Below are positions 25,681-35,749 of a stretch of 64,000 nucleotides of DNA, one piece after another. The notes beneath the pieces are model-generated. The model saw only the letters and a program-made list of their open reading frames with translations, was not told the DNA's origin and made no database searches. Source of the DNA: Malurus cyaneus samueli. Lineage: Eukaryota > Chordata > Aves > Passeriformes > Maluridae. The stretch covers positions 32,656,579-32,720,578 of the forward strand of contig CM019220.1 of the NCBI GenBank assembly GCA_009741485.1, given 5' to 3'. Each line of letters opens with the position of its first letter. Position 1 is the first letter of the stretch. The translations under genes and the position numbers were made by a program.

Positions 25681-28600
25681 AGTTCCTTTTGGGACAAGAG
25701 TTAAAAACTCCTTAGGAGCATAAAAAAGTAAGATACCTTCTTACCGACCTACCTAACACCTCAAAAAGAGATGCTTTAGTTAAAACAGATTGTTATAGGC
25801 ATCATCTGAGATGTATTTAGCATTGTTACCTGACCACTTTTGTGCCCTAGAGGAAGATAAAAATTTTAGATTTCAAGTATTCAGTAAATAGCAAAAACCT
25901 CAATTCTCTATATCACACAGGTTTATATGTAATTTTCCACTTGCATTTAAAGACCAGTGTTTTGATAAAGCTGAACAGAAGCAGGTGCTTATATACTTTG
26001 ATTAATAATAATTTAAGCTAGAGATACCTTTACTTACAGCATTGTATATATTACATGTGCTGAAATCTTCAAAGTCTATCTGCAAATAAATGGGATATTC
26101 CTCATCCACATGATGCACTGACTGTGATAGGATTACTTGCAATAAGAGGAATGAAGAATCTCCTGATACTGTAAAGTGACAAATACTGCCTGATGCATAC
26201 TTTCCATTATCATTACATATTGGAGGCTGTAACTGGAAGCTGAAAAATCTGTGGATATCATGCAGATAAGTCTGTCCCTCATTTCATATAAACATATTCT
26301 ACTTGAATAATATTTTTTAGGTCAGCATCCCATAAGCAAATGAGCTATCAGAGTCCTGAGCTTTTGCAGTGCTCTTCTTTAGAAAATACTGTTCTCTGAC
26401 AACGAAGTTCACATTGAGGACCTACTTGCCTACTATTTGTGTAATGTACCCTTCAAGTACCTAAAACTACTTTTGGAAGGGAGAACTAGACCAGTGGATA
26501 TGGTATAAATTCCAGAAACCCATGGTGCAAAGATACTGTCTGAGGCCAAATTCTGACCTCATTTTTGTGCATGCAGCAAAGTTTAAAAAATGGGATGGCA
26601 GCAGTTATTGTCATGTTGAATACATTGCAATATACCCATCTACAAAGCCAGAATATTTTAAGGAAATTAAGAAAGGAAATAGGGATACAAGCACACACAA
26701 GCAAAAATTCATCATTTCACTGCCAAACCTCAAATTGCAGAAATTATTAGGAGACTGAGCTTTGTCCAATTCTTTAAGCAAGAAAATTCCCTTCTATTAC
26801 ACTCCTTGGGCCATTGTGCATTCTTTTAAATCCCGAATAGATTTCCTAATTTATATTGACTTATACCAGACAACACAGAACTTGCTTAAATCACATACAA
26901 GACACTTCTTAGACAAACTGCAAAGCACAGAAACTTGTCATTGAAGTATGCATTCCATGAACAGCAAAACTACCAAAGCTTTTTTAGGAACTCATACCCC
27001 TTGCTCTTAATTTTTCTATTAAAGTAATTCCAACCCTTCCTACTGACCACATCTTCTGACCACTGGACCAGGACTAGACAGGACATGCTGGCTCCAATGT
27101 GCAGAGCCACCACAGTGAATATTCAGCCTATTATGTTCAAACATGCTGTATAAAAGCTGAATTCCCCCCAGCTTTCCTTCAGTAGAGGCATTCATTTGAA
27201 TCATCCTAATGTATTAACTCAGCCGTTTTACCAATATTTCCAGGTTATTTGCTCTGCAACTCCTACTCTTCAATTACAGCAGCCAACAGAGACATTGGAA
27301 AGGACGGATAGGTATTAGAAAGGTCGACAGATGCATAACTAAACAAAACCAATTTCCACGGGGAAACAGAACAAGAGAAAAAGGTGTTTTAAACGTTTCA
27401 AATACTTTATACATTCTTTTTCAGCAATAAAAAAATAACAAAATGGGATCCTATATCCTGTTTTTTTAGCAGCTTGTCCACACTGATGACATAAAAGAAA
27501 CAGATTTACTTTTCAAGCTTTTATTCTCACTTTCATACAGCTCAGTAAATTGCCCAGAGAGTGGTTAATCCTCCATAATGATTTGCTGAATATCTATACC
27601 CACACAAAAGATGGGTACTGGCAGGCAGAGCAGTCAGGAGGAATTTCAGCAGAAGGAAATTGTTTAGTACTTACAATACAGCAAAATAGCTGTAATTTCA
27701 TTTGAACCATTGCCATTAATAAAACTACAAGCTAAGACCTAGGTGCTCATCACTGTGCAGACACTGGGAATTTCTCTGTACACACTTCACCACACAGTCA
27801 GGCACCTCAGCCCCTGAAGTGTTACCACACCTGAAAGATTGATGAGCCAGGCCTGGCACTTACTCTCAATAGTAAAAGACACAGGTGCATATCACCTGCT
27901 AAGGAGTTTCCTGCCTCAACATTTATTTAGCAGGTGTTTTCACAGCTATTCCAATCCTCTGCCAAAATGCAAACTAGCAATTTCAATGCATATGCGGTTC
28001 AAAAATATTTAAAAGAAAACTAAAACATAAAATATACTACACAGATACGCAAATATGTATATATGCACACTGCACATTAGTTGGGCAGGAAGCATATTCT
28101 GAAATATTACAATTGCTATGTACAAAGAGATAGAAATTCATGTACATTAAATACTTTGCTAAAGGTATCACAGTAGCAGACAGTTGTTCTTCACCTAGAC
28201 TTTTGGTGAAGCACTTATTAAAAGGATTTAGTTTAAGTGTTATGAATAAGACAAACTACAAATTGTTTTCTTGGTCTAAGAAAATGCATACATCCTGAAT
28301 TCTATTGTCTTGTTTATATATGCCCTGAATTAAAGCACAAGAACAGCATACATGTCAAAAAGGCAATGAAACCTGCCAATTTCAGAGAAAGTGCTTTGAA
28401 TGTAATAAAGATGATTTTTGCTGTGGTACCCTTTCTACTTAGAAACTGCAGATATAGCTGCCTCCAACAGGTTAAACTAATTAACCACCCTGCAGGCAGC
28501 CACAAAGGTCTGGATGGGAACTCAGAGATTGAAAAGGTGAATAAGCCATTAGCTGTCTCCAGAGGAAGTAGTTTCTATATGCATGTCTCTCACCACTGCT

Positions 28601-30839
28601 AATCAACCATGACATACATTCTTTTTGCCAAACTCCATGAGATGTATGGGCAGACATCTGCAAAGTCATGAACAATTACTATATACTTTGCTTCCTTCTC
28701 CAATCTACAGAAGGAGGAAAAAATGAGCAGTGAACTGCACATTCAGGACAGGCTGTTTTACTGGCAACTCCTAGATCAGCTCATGACTGATCTGGTATAT
28801 GAAAATTGTGAGGACTGCTGTGGGGAAAGAGCAGCAGATGTAGTAAGAGAAGCAGCACATAACAAGAAAAGTTCTTTCTTTTTACCATAATAGAGAGCAT
28901 AGTAAGAAAAAAAAGGTAAAGAATAAGCATGTGAAAGGATGGAGGCATGAGACACCACAGAGAAAAGGACAAAGAAGAAGGCTGACAAAGGCCCTTCAAA
29001 AATATAGTATTTCATGCCTTCATTGGGTGGTATGTGAAAGGATTGATACACTCAGTTATTGAATCTGCTTACATATTGCAATAGCCACATGACAAAGACT
29101 GGAAGCAAACTCAGAGCAATCACTCTACGTTAAAATTTATATTATGCCACAGAATATTTCTTGGGTCTTCTTGAGAGTGGGAATAAATTGGTGCTTTCTA
29201 TTTTAAGTGGGAAAAACATGTCATGTACACCATTATTTCCTATAATCAAAAAAAAGTCCATTTCTCAATTCTGGTAATTTTGTGTCCATGAATTCTAAGA
29301 TATGGACTACTTTTCATGCTCTCCCATAAGGCTCAAGTAGCACTTTGGATGAAGATGAAAGCCTGTCTACAACTCTGTGCATTAGCTTTAGTTACCTGGT
29401 AACAGTTGCATCATAAACACACTATGATTAAATAAGAATTTCTGGGCAGAAGTACCAGCATCCTTTTTGGTTACCATAACTATCATCACAATGTTAGTAA
29501 TGCTGTAAACCCTTCTGGGCAAGATAATGTCTCACCTGGAGAAACAACTGGAAAGAATATAGACTACAAGAGGACTAGACCATAGATTTTTTTTTTCCTG
29601 GTACTGACAGTAATTATTCATTTTTCTCAACAATGATTACTAAAATGAAAACTTTCTTTTGTCTAACCACTTCTCTTCAGTAGATCCCTACTTCTTCATC
29701 AGATATCATTAATCATAATAGAGCTCTGCATGTGCAAGCAAACCTTAGCAATTAAGGTCCAAATTTTCAGAGCACAGCCATTTTGCTCTATTTCTGTGGG
29801 CATTTTTGGTAGTTATCTGTTTCATATAAGAAAGCAAGAGCACTTGTTTTTTCTTATGTGCACGCATTTAGTAGATCTTATTTAGTATTACTTCAGCACA
29901 GTACCTAAGAAGTAGTGATAAGGTTTCATCGGCCCATCTAATTCAGTTTTAGTGTCAGCATGGACCAAACTGCTCAAAATTGAGCTAAGAAAATCTGTCT
30001 ACATGGACTGAAATAAACAGTTGTATGAAGAAGTTAGAGATTTTTTCCTAAATAATTTTGCTTCATTAGTAGAAGCATTGTGAAAGTTTCCACTTGGATC
30101 ATAGACTTAGGGCATGCTCACAGAGAAAAATCTAGAAAACATTCTACAAAAATATCTCAAAAATTCAAACCAGGAAAGAGAAAGGGGATGTGCTTGGGAA
30201 AATTCCAATGAATATTCCTAGCTGGCCTCTGGCACAAGAGTTGCATTCCCAAAAAAAACAGATGTAACACAAGGTTTTTAGGAACCTGGACCCTAATCTT
30301 TTCCCTGAGTGAATCTTCCTTTGATAGAGTCCTACTAACTGCAGCGCAGCTCTGCCTTCCTGAGGGCAGTGCTGCACCACAGTCTGTGCAGAAACAAGGG
30401 TGAAACAGGGTCCTATATTAGTATTTGCTTGATGTCTTTATTCCCTACTTTTGCTACTGCTCCTCCAGATAGTGAAGCTAAGTATTTTTCCAAGCATGTG
30501 ACAGATTTGAACCTTGACAGTTTGATTTTTAATACACATAGGTAACATATTAAATAACAAAATTAATTGTTTTTTCATATAATCGAAGCTACTCCTAACT
30601 TCAGGTGATAATCCAGGCATCTATTTTTACCTTTTTTTTTTTTTTCTATCAAATGCAGCCTGAAATTTCATCAAAGTTTTCTAAGTGCTTATATCCAAAT
30701 TATTCTATGGCTCCTCTAAATGGGTATTAGGAGTCTGCTATCCTGGCAGCTCTGCAAACAGGTTAACCATTGAGACTTCCTAGGTGATATATCTACAGGA
30801 AAGCAATAAATATGAGTTGTAAGCAATAAATATACAACA
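25681..30839. other. No gene recognised
   Basis: AT-rich DNA without a supportable exon or nameable repeat. An open minus-strand frame at 26,038-26,283 followed by GTAAGT is discussed as a weak candidate in the findings. Confidence 0.45.
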
Positions 30840-31080
30840 TGCAATGTTCCAGACTCTTCTCAGAGGTGTTTACGAGAGGGCACAAAGCAGCAGTCACAAG
30901 TTGAAACATAGAAATGTTTAACCACCAATAAAAGCATCTTTCTTACAAGAGGATGATTAAGCACTGGAATATTCCAAAGCCCAGTTACACAAGTTTTTGA
31001 GAAACCTGCTCTAGCTGAATGTATTTTGAACAGATGGATTGATCTAGGTAATCTCCAGAGACATCTTCCAGCTTCAGCCA
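30840..31080 (+). repeat. Old CR1 LINE fragment, sense on plus strand
   Basis: Although diverged, the order of blocks is that of sense CR1: GAGAGGGCACAAAGCAGCAG, ACAAGTTGAAACATAGAAAT, GATTAAGCACTGGAATATTC, AACCTGCTCTAGCTGAATG and GATCTAGGTAATCTCCAGAG. It is the only CR1 in the window found in the plus orientation, and one of the most diverged. Confidence 0.7.
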
Positions 31081-31425
31081 CTTGATTGCTCTAGATTGCT
31101 CAGTTTTGAAGTCCTGGCAGCACCGGCAGGAATTCCTAGAATTCCAGTTCCAAAGACAGACTTTGGAACTGACCCCGAACTCTACGGTAAAGGCATTAGA
31201 AATACTGTCTATACTAATCATCTGCTAAGCGAAAGAAAACACTGTGAAAAGGTGTCTGTAATATCAGTCTCCCAAGGTAGGAAAGCAATTATAACCCGGC
31301 GGCTGTTCTCACACGGATTTTTCAAATCTCACCGCACAGTGCCATCTTCTGGTGGCCAAAAGTTGGATCTTTTTCCCTCGTCTTTGAGAAAAAAAAAAAG
31401 CTTTAGCCATGCCAAAGATAATTTT

Positions 31426-31428
<3 letters not shown>

Positions 31429-31457
<29 letters not shown>
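31429..31457 (+). repeat. A-run of 29 bases
   Basis: Uninterrupted A-run. No retroposon body with target-site duplications could be recognised beside it, so it is recorded as a mononucleotide repeat. Confidence 0.9.
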
Positions 31458-31459
<2 letters not shown>

Positions 31460-31844
31460 GTGTTAAGATTAAAATGAAACTATTTTAATCAAATGCCTAT
31501 AAAAATAAATCATCAAAAATTTTAATTAATCTCTACTATTCTCATAAAATGCAAAGTGAAAGTAACTCTTTAAAACATCTCTCTCTTAATCAAGAGAGCC
31601 ACACATAAATCTTGTTCTGATTTCTGCAACTGAGGAAAAATTTGTATTGCTTACACACAAACCAACAAAATCTCAAGTATGCACCACAACACAATGTTCT
31701 TCTGTGCTTCTACGGGGACCCTCAATGACAAGGTGCATCTTTGCTCTTTGGAAAAACCTTTGGATGAGCTTTAGAATACAAGTGTTGATTTTTGCTCTGG
31801 CATGAGCCCAAAGACATACTCAGGAAAAATATAAGCGTATTTTT

Positions 31845-31900
31845 CCCCGGTCCCTTCAGCAGCTCCATTCATAACTGAACAATTCAGAGTTCAGTTGTCT
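31845..31900 (-). repeat. 56-bp CR1-derived segment, copy A of a local direct duplication
   Basis: It begins CCCCGGTCCCTTCAGCAGCT and ends TTCAGAGTTCAGTTGTCT. It matches 33,781-33,836 with two substitutions and no gap. The sequence corresponds to two pieces of reverse CR1 joined across an internal deletion. Copy B continues leftward as ordinary CR1, whereas copy A does not, so copy A looks derived. Confidence 0.75.
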
Positions 31901-32618
31901 ATGACCACATCATAGCACAAACTGAACCTCCATGAGCAATCCACACAAAAACATGCAGACTAGAGCTTATATTTCAAAAAAATAAGCCTCTGTAAAGTGT
32001 TCCTCTTGTTTCTAGCTTGCTACACTAACAAATAATCTTAATATCACCATATTTCTTCTAATTTGCGGAATTTTCCAACAAATTCAGAAGAAACCAGCCA
32101 ATAGTTTGGTTACTTGATTAGGCAATTATTAGTGTTCAATTAACTCTAATTTCTTGACTGGCTCAGCTAGTGGGAGTCAGGCTTGATATCTGGTTTGTAT
32201 ACAAGTGTTAAGTAGACGAGGAAAATAAAATAAAGGAATGAATATGTGAAATCTCAAAATTCTAGACAAAGGAACGGGGAATGCTTAGGGATAAAGGCTC
32301 TTTCTTCCTTGTTTCATCATATAAAAAAACACAGAGCTTCTCAACATTACACATGTCCAATGTAGCAGCACTAGTGTAATCAAAGAAAAGTGAGTATTTC
32401 TAAGCTACCTCTTTTCTTTTTTGCTAATACAACCAGCACCTTTAGGAGACAAAGGAAGACGCTTCCTCCCGGTCTGGAAATTAACTATTCCACGTGCAGA
32501 GCGAGACCCACCCCCGCTCACTACGCCGGTGCTGTAACTGCTACAGCCAGACGCCCTATGGTTTTACTACCGCAGAGGAGGCTTTCGGCGGCCATTCCCC
32601 CATTCCAAGGCGCCTCCT

Positions 32619-32662
32619 GGCCCGGTTTCCCTCGGGATTTGGCCCGGTTTCCCTCGGGATTT
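32619..32662 (+). repeat. Perfect 22-bp tandem duplication in the promoter
   Basis: The unit GGCCCGGTTTCCCTCGGGAT+TT occurs twice back to back with no mismatch (32,619-32,640 and 32,641-32,662). It lies about 90 bp upstream of the CRE. Confidence 0.9.
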
Positions 32663-32748
32663 AGGAGCTCAGCCCTGAGGGGAGCGGGAGCGCCTCAATC
32701 CCCTCACAGCCCCCGCGCGCTTCCCGCCGCCGCCTTTTGAAGAGCCCG

Positions 32749-32756
32749 TGACGTCA
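32749..32756 (+). promoter_or_regulatory. Consensus CRE (TGACGTCA)
   Basis: Perfect palindromic cAMP-response element, the binding site of CREB/ATF factors, followed at once by a GC box (GGGGCGGG, 32,761-32,768). It lies about 210 bp upstream of the likely C2orf69 start codon region. The function is inferred from motif and position. Confidence 0.7.
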
Positions 32757-32825
32757 CGGCGGGGCGGGCACGCGGGTGCACGTGCGACGCCCACTGCCGG
32801 GTCCCTGTCGTGTGGAGGGCGGCGG

Positions 32826-32836
32826 TGCGCAGGCGC
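32826..32836 (+). promoter_or_regulatory. NRF1-like site
   Basis: TGCGCAGGCGC differs by one base from the NRF1 palindrome (YGCGCAYGCGCR). NRF1 drives many nuclear genes for mitochondrial proteins, which fits C2orf69. The function is inferred from motif only. Confidence 0.5.
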
Positions 32837-32961
32837 GGAGCGGGGCCGTGGGGGCCGGGCGGTTGAGCGGAGCCACGGTCCCATGAGCCGGCGCTGCCCG
32901 TTGGGCGCCGCCGCGCTGCTGCGGGGCTGGCGGGCCCGGCCGCGCTCTGCCTGGCAGCGCC

Positions 32962-33195
32962 ATGAGCTCTGCGGGCGCCGGCCGCCTGCGCTGCGGGCCT
33001 GCCGGCGGCGGTGGCCGTGGTGGTGGTGGGGGCTCCCCGCGGCGCGGCTGAGCCCGCCCTGGCTGCGGCTGCCCGAGGTGCCCGCGCGCGGAGCCGCACC
33101 GCGCCAACGAACTGCTGCTGCTGCCGCCGCCGGTCCCGCACGGCCCGGCCCCGTCGCCGCAGCACCACGTCGTGTACTTCCCGGGGGACGTGCAG
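32962..33195 (+). CDS. C2orf69: C2orf69 exon 1, reading frame interrupted
   Basis: The 3' half is clear: the frame reading ANELLLLPPP...QHHVVYFPGDVQ runs into the GTACGG donor at 33,196. An ATG at 32,962 in that frame starts MSSAGAGRLRC, resembling an internal Met segment of the human protein. But TGA at 33,049 stops this frame, and no ATG follows before the donor. In the next frame, residues LRLPEVPA (about 33,060-33,085) resemble the human LQLSTVPG, suggesting two compensating shifts. A second upstream ATG (32,883) opens a different frame. Either single-base errors in this GC-rich exon or real divergence would explain it. The start given is tentative. Confidence 0.7.
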
Positions 33196-35749
33196 GTACG
33201 GCGCGGGTGCGGGCGGCGAGCGATGGCGGCGGAGCGGCCTCAGGGCGGGAGCGGGAAAGCGATGCTGGAGGAAGGGCTGTGAGGGTGGGCATTGTCCGAC
33301 TGTCCCGCACCGCTGGGCACAGCGAGCGGGAACGGGCCCTCCGGGAGCCTGAGCTGCTGCAGCAGTGGAGGGGAGTTGAGTCGTTTTTACAGAATCACAA
33401 AATCTCTTAGGTTGGGGATCATTTAATCCAGCCTATCAACACCACTATGTCAACTAGACTCTGGCACTGAGTGCCATGTGTAGTCTTTCCTTCAACACCT
33501 CCGGGGTCGGTGACTCCAGCATCTCCCTGGGCAATCCATTGCAACATCTAATCACCCTTTCTGTGAATAAACGCTTCCTTATGTCCAACCTAAACCTCTC
33601 CTGGCACAACCTTTACTATGTTCTCTTGTATTGCTGGTTACCCGGGAGATGAGACCGACCCCCATTAGCTACAGCTCCTTTCTGGGAGTTGTGGAGAGTA
33701 ATAAGGGCCGATCCCCCCGAACATCCTCTTATCTAGGCTGGACACCCCAACTCCCTCAGCTGCTCCTCACAGGACTTGTGCCCCGGTCCCTTCAGCAGCT
33801 GCATTCATAACTGAACCATTCAGAGTTCAGTTGTCTGTACACTGTAGCACTGCCTGAGGGTGACATTTGTGACAGTGTCTGAAAGCGTGGCAGGGAGTGT
33901 CAATGGAGACAAGACAACGAAAGCCTAAAATGCTGAGTTGTCCTCCCCAGGCAGAGCACCATGCCTCTGTGCAGGTGTACAGACATCCCTGTAGCTTGTC
34001 CTGTGGAAATTTGACAGGCACTGATGCTTCCTCAGTGGAAGGCACTTGTGGTCTCTTGAGTTGACAAGAAGTTGCAGAGAGACTCTGAAGTGCTGTCCCT
34101 GAGTATGTGGTTAACCTCTCTATTATAATATGCTCTGGTAGCCAGCTAATCTCAATTGTCATTACTGCTTCTCAAAAGCAGGGGTACTACCTTCTTCTTC
34201 AAGAAAAAAGGCCGTCTGTCAGGTAAAAATGCAGAATTTTGTGTGTTTGAATTTTAAGGATTGGGATGGCCTATGAAAAGCTGTCTGACTGGCATTGCTG
34301 TATATGGCTTCATTATTCCTTCGTAAAAGAACTGAACTAGTATTCTTTGCCGTTTACATTTCAGACATGAGGTTCATTCATGACTTGGGGATTAATTTCT
34401 TTCTATCTATGCCTTCAATGGGTGTGAATAAGGCAATAAAAAAAAATCCTACAGCTGAATGAGAGGGTTCTTTTTTTCTGTATAAGATTCAGAAAACTTG
34501 CTACAAAGTTTTAAGTCTATTTTGGATTTGTAGTGAGATAATCACTATTTCTGTAGATGGACATAAGAAAGTAAAATTACATCTTCTGTGTCATACTAAG
34601 ATGAATAATACTTTAATTTTCTTTTGGTGTGAAGTAAACAAAAACTATGCATATTTTCATGTGCTGAATTCATTGTATTGATCCTGGGGGTATTAAAAAT
34701 TCGTGGTAAAATATAAAGTCAAGTAAGAAAATTGAAATATACCAGTTTAATGTGTTCCTTGTTCCTTGCTCTGCAAACCCAGCAAGTGAGAGCCTCTAAT
34801 GCATGCTTTTCTCTTACAGTCCTTTCTTATGACTGTGAGTACATTGGAGCTGAATCTTTTCACAATGTAGTAATGCATCTTTTCTATTTTTTTTTAAATT
34901 ATTTTTCAGAACTATCATGATGTCATGTCTTGCCACCCAGAAAACTTTCAGTGGGAACACTGGAGTTTTGAAAATGTTGCTACCATACTTGCTCACCGGT
35001 TCCCCAATAGCTTTATTTGGGTCATAAAGTGTTCTCGAATGCACCTGCACAAATTCAGTTGCTATGACAACTTTGTGACAAGTAACATGTTTGGAGCACC
35101 AGAGCACAGCACTGACTTTGGAGCTTTCAAGCATCTCCATGCTTTGCTGGTTAATGCATTCAGACTCTCTCAGAATATTCTGCTGTCCCAGAAAAGTGTG
35201 CATGGTGTCAGCAAGGATGCAAAGATAGCTGCTTGTAAATCACAGCTGCAGTCTGTTCCTACAGCAAATGGCTGTTCATCCCAAGAAAGAGAGAGAGATT
35301 GTGAATGCTCTAATAATTCTGCTGTGAACTTCATGGTACCATCTGCGGTAGGTGCATCATCATTTACTTTGATTGGCTTCAGTAAAGGCTGTGTGGTTTT
35401 GAACCAGCTGCTTTATGAGCTGAAGGAAGCTAAAAAAGACAAGAATATAGATGCCTTCTTAAAAAACATAAAAGCAATTTACTGGCTGGATGGTGGTCAC
35501 TCGGGAGGAAGCAATACTTGGGTTACCTGCCCTGAAATACTGAAAGAACTTGCAGAGACAGGAATTGAAGTTCACGCTCACGTTACACCGTACCAAGTGT
35601 TTGACTCAATGAGGTCATGGATTGGGAGAGAGCATAAGAAATTTGTACAGATACTTGACGAATTTGGTGTGGAAATAAAGGATCAACTGCATTTTGCTGA
35701 TGAAGTTCCCTCCTTAGACAACCATTTCAGAGTTCATGAAGTATTTTGA
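32962..35749 (+). CDS. C2orf69: C2orf69 homologue (two exons: ~32,962-33,195 and 34,910-35,749)
   Basis: C2orf69 (UPF0565 family) is a mitochondrial protein with an alpha/beta-hydrolase-like fold. Loss in people causes a fatal mitochondrial and autoinflammatory disease, and a link to glycogen branching enzyme has been reported. Exon 1 ends ...QHHVVYFPGDVQ at 33,195 before GTACGG. Exon 2 begins NYHDVM at 34,910 after TTTTTCAG, phase 0. The two exons join to the conserved human-like FPGDVQ-NYH sequence. The gene is divergent from FTCDNL1 in mammals and convergent with TYW5 here. The coding frame of exon 1 is disturbed (see that entry), so the true start is unresolved; about 355 aa is expected against 385 in human. 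Confidence 0.95.
33391..33836 (-). repeat. CR1 LINE 3' fragment in C2orf69 intron 1
   Basis: It opens on the plus strand with AGAATCACAAAATCTCTTAG and continues through GACTCCAGCATCTCCCTGGG, CTTCCTTATGTCCAACCTAA and CTCCTCACAGGACTTGTGCC, all reverse CR1. Its right end (33,781-33,836) is the B copy of the 56-bp duplication described at 31,845. Confidence 0.85.
33781..33836 (-). repeat. 56-bp CR1-derived segment, copy B of a local direct duplication
   Basis: It differs from 31,845-31,900 at two positions (C/G and A/C). Here the segment continues a longer CR1 on its left, so this is the likely source copy. Similarity may extend weakly about 15 bases further right. Confidence 0.75.
34910..35749 (+). 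CDS. C2orf69: C2orf69 exon 2 (279 codons plus stop)
   Basis: The exon is entirely open from the acceptor at 34,909 to TGA at 35,747-35,749. It contains the family's best-conserved blocks: ATILAHRFPNSFIWVIKCSR, RMHLHKFSCYDNF, NMFGAPEHSTDFGAFKHL, the nucleophile-elbow-like LIGFSKGCVVLNQLL (about 35,370-35,415), YWLDGGHSGGSNTWVT, AHVTPYQVFDSMRSWIG and the C-terminal NHFRVHEVF. The GFSKG motif fits the serine hydrolase G-x-S-x-G pattern; whether the protein is catalytic is unproven. The middle section (about 35,170-35,330) is the least conserved, as in other vertebrates. Confidence 0.97.
   Translation, partial: NYHDVMSCHPENFQWEHWSFENVATILAHRFPNSFIWVIKCSRMHLHKFSCYDNFVTSNMFGAPEHSTDFGAFKHLHALLVNAFRLSQNILLSQKSVHGVSKDAKIAACKSQLQSVPTANGCSSQERERDCECSNNSAVNFMVPSAVGASSFTLIGFSKGCVVLNQLLYELKEAKKDKNIDAFLKNIKAIYWLDGGHSGGSNTWVTCPEILKELAETGIEVHAHVTPYQVFDSMRSWIGREHKKFVQILDEFGVEIKDQLHFADEVPSLDNHFRVHEVF

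Larger units (their letters stand above)
32560..33360 (+). promoter_or_regulatory. CpG island covering the C2orf69 promoter and exon 1
   Basis: GC content and CpG density rise sharply against the AT-rich surroundings. The island spans the presumed transcription start, exon 1 and the start of intron 1 of C2orf69. It contains a consensus CRE, a GC box and an NRF1-like site within about 90 bp, the composition of a TATA-less housekeeping promoter. Confidence 0.85.

Noticed and set aside
32669..33410. Long Arg/Ala/Pro-rich open frames on both strands of the C2orf69 CpG island
   Set aside because: CpG-island composition suppresses stop codons. Only the frame reaching YFPGDVQ matches a known protein.
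33827..34162. 111-codon minus-strand open frame in C2orf69 intron 1
   Set aside because: It overlaps the end of a CR1 fragment, has no recognisable domain and no splice context.
34814..35203. 130-codon minus-strand open frame opposite C2orf69 exon 2
   Set aside because: It is the antisense shadow of a conserved exon, with no independent support.
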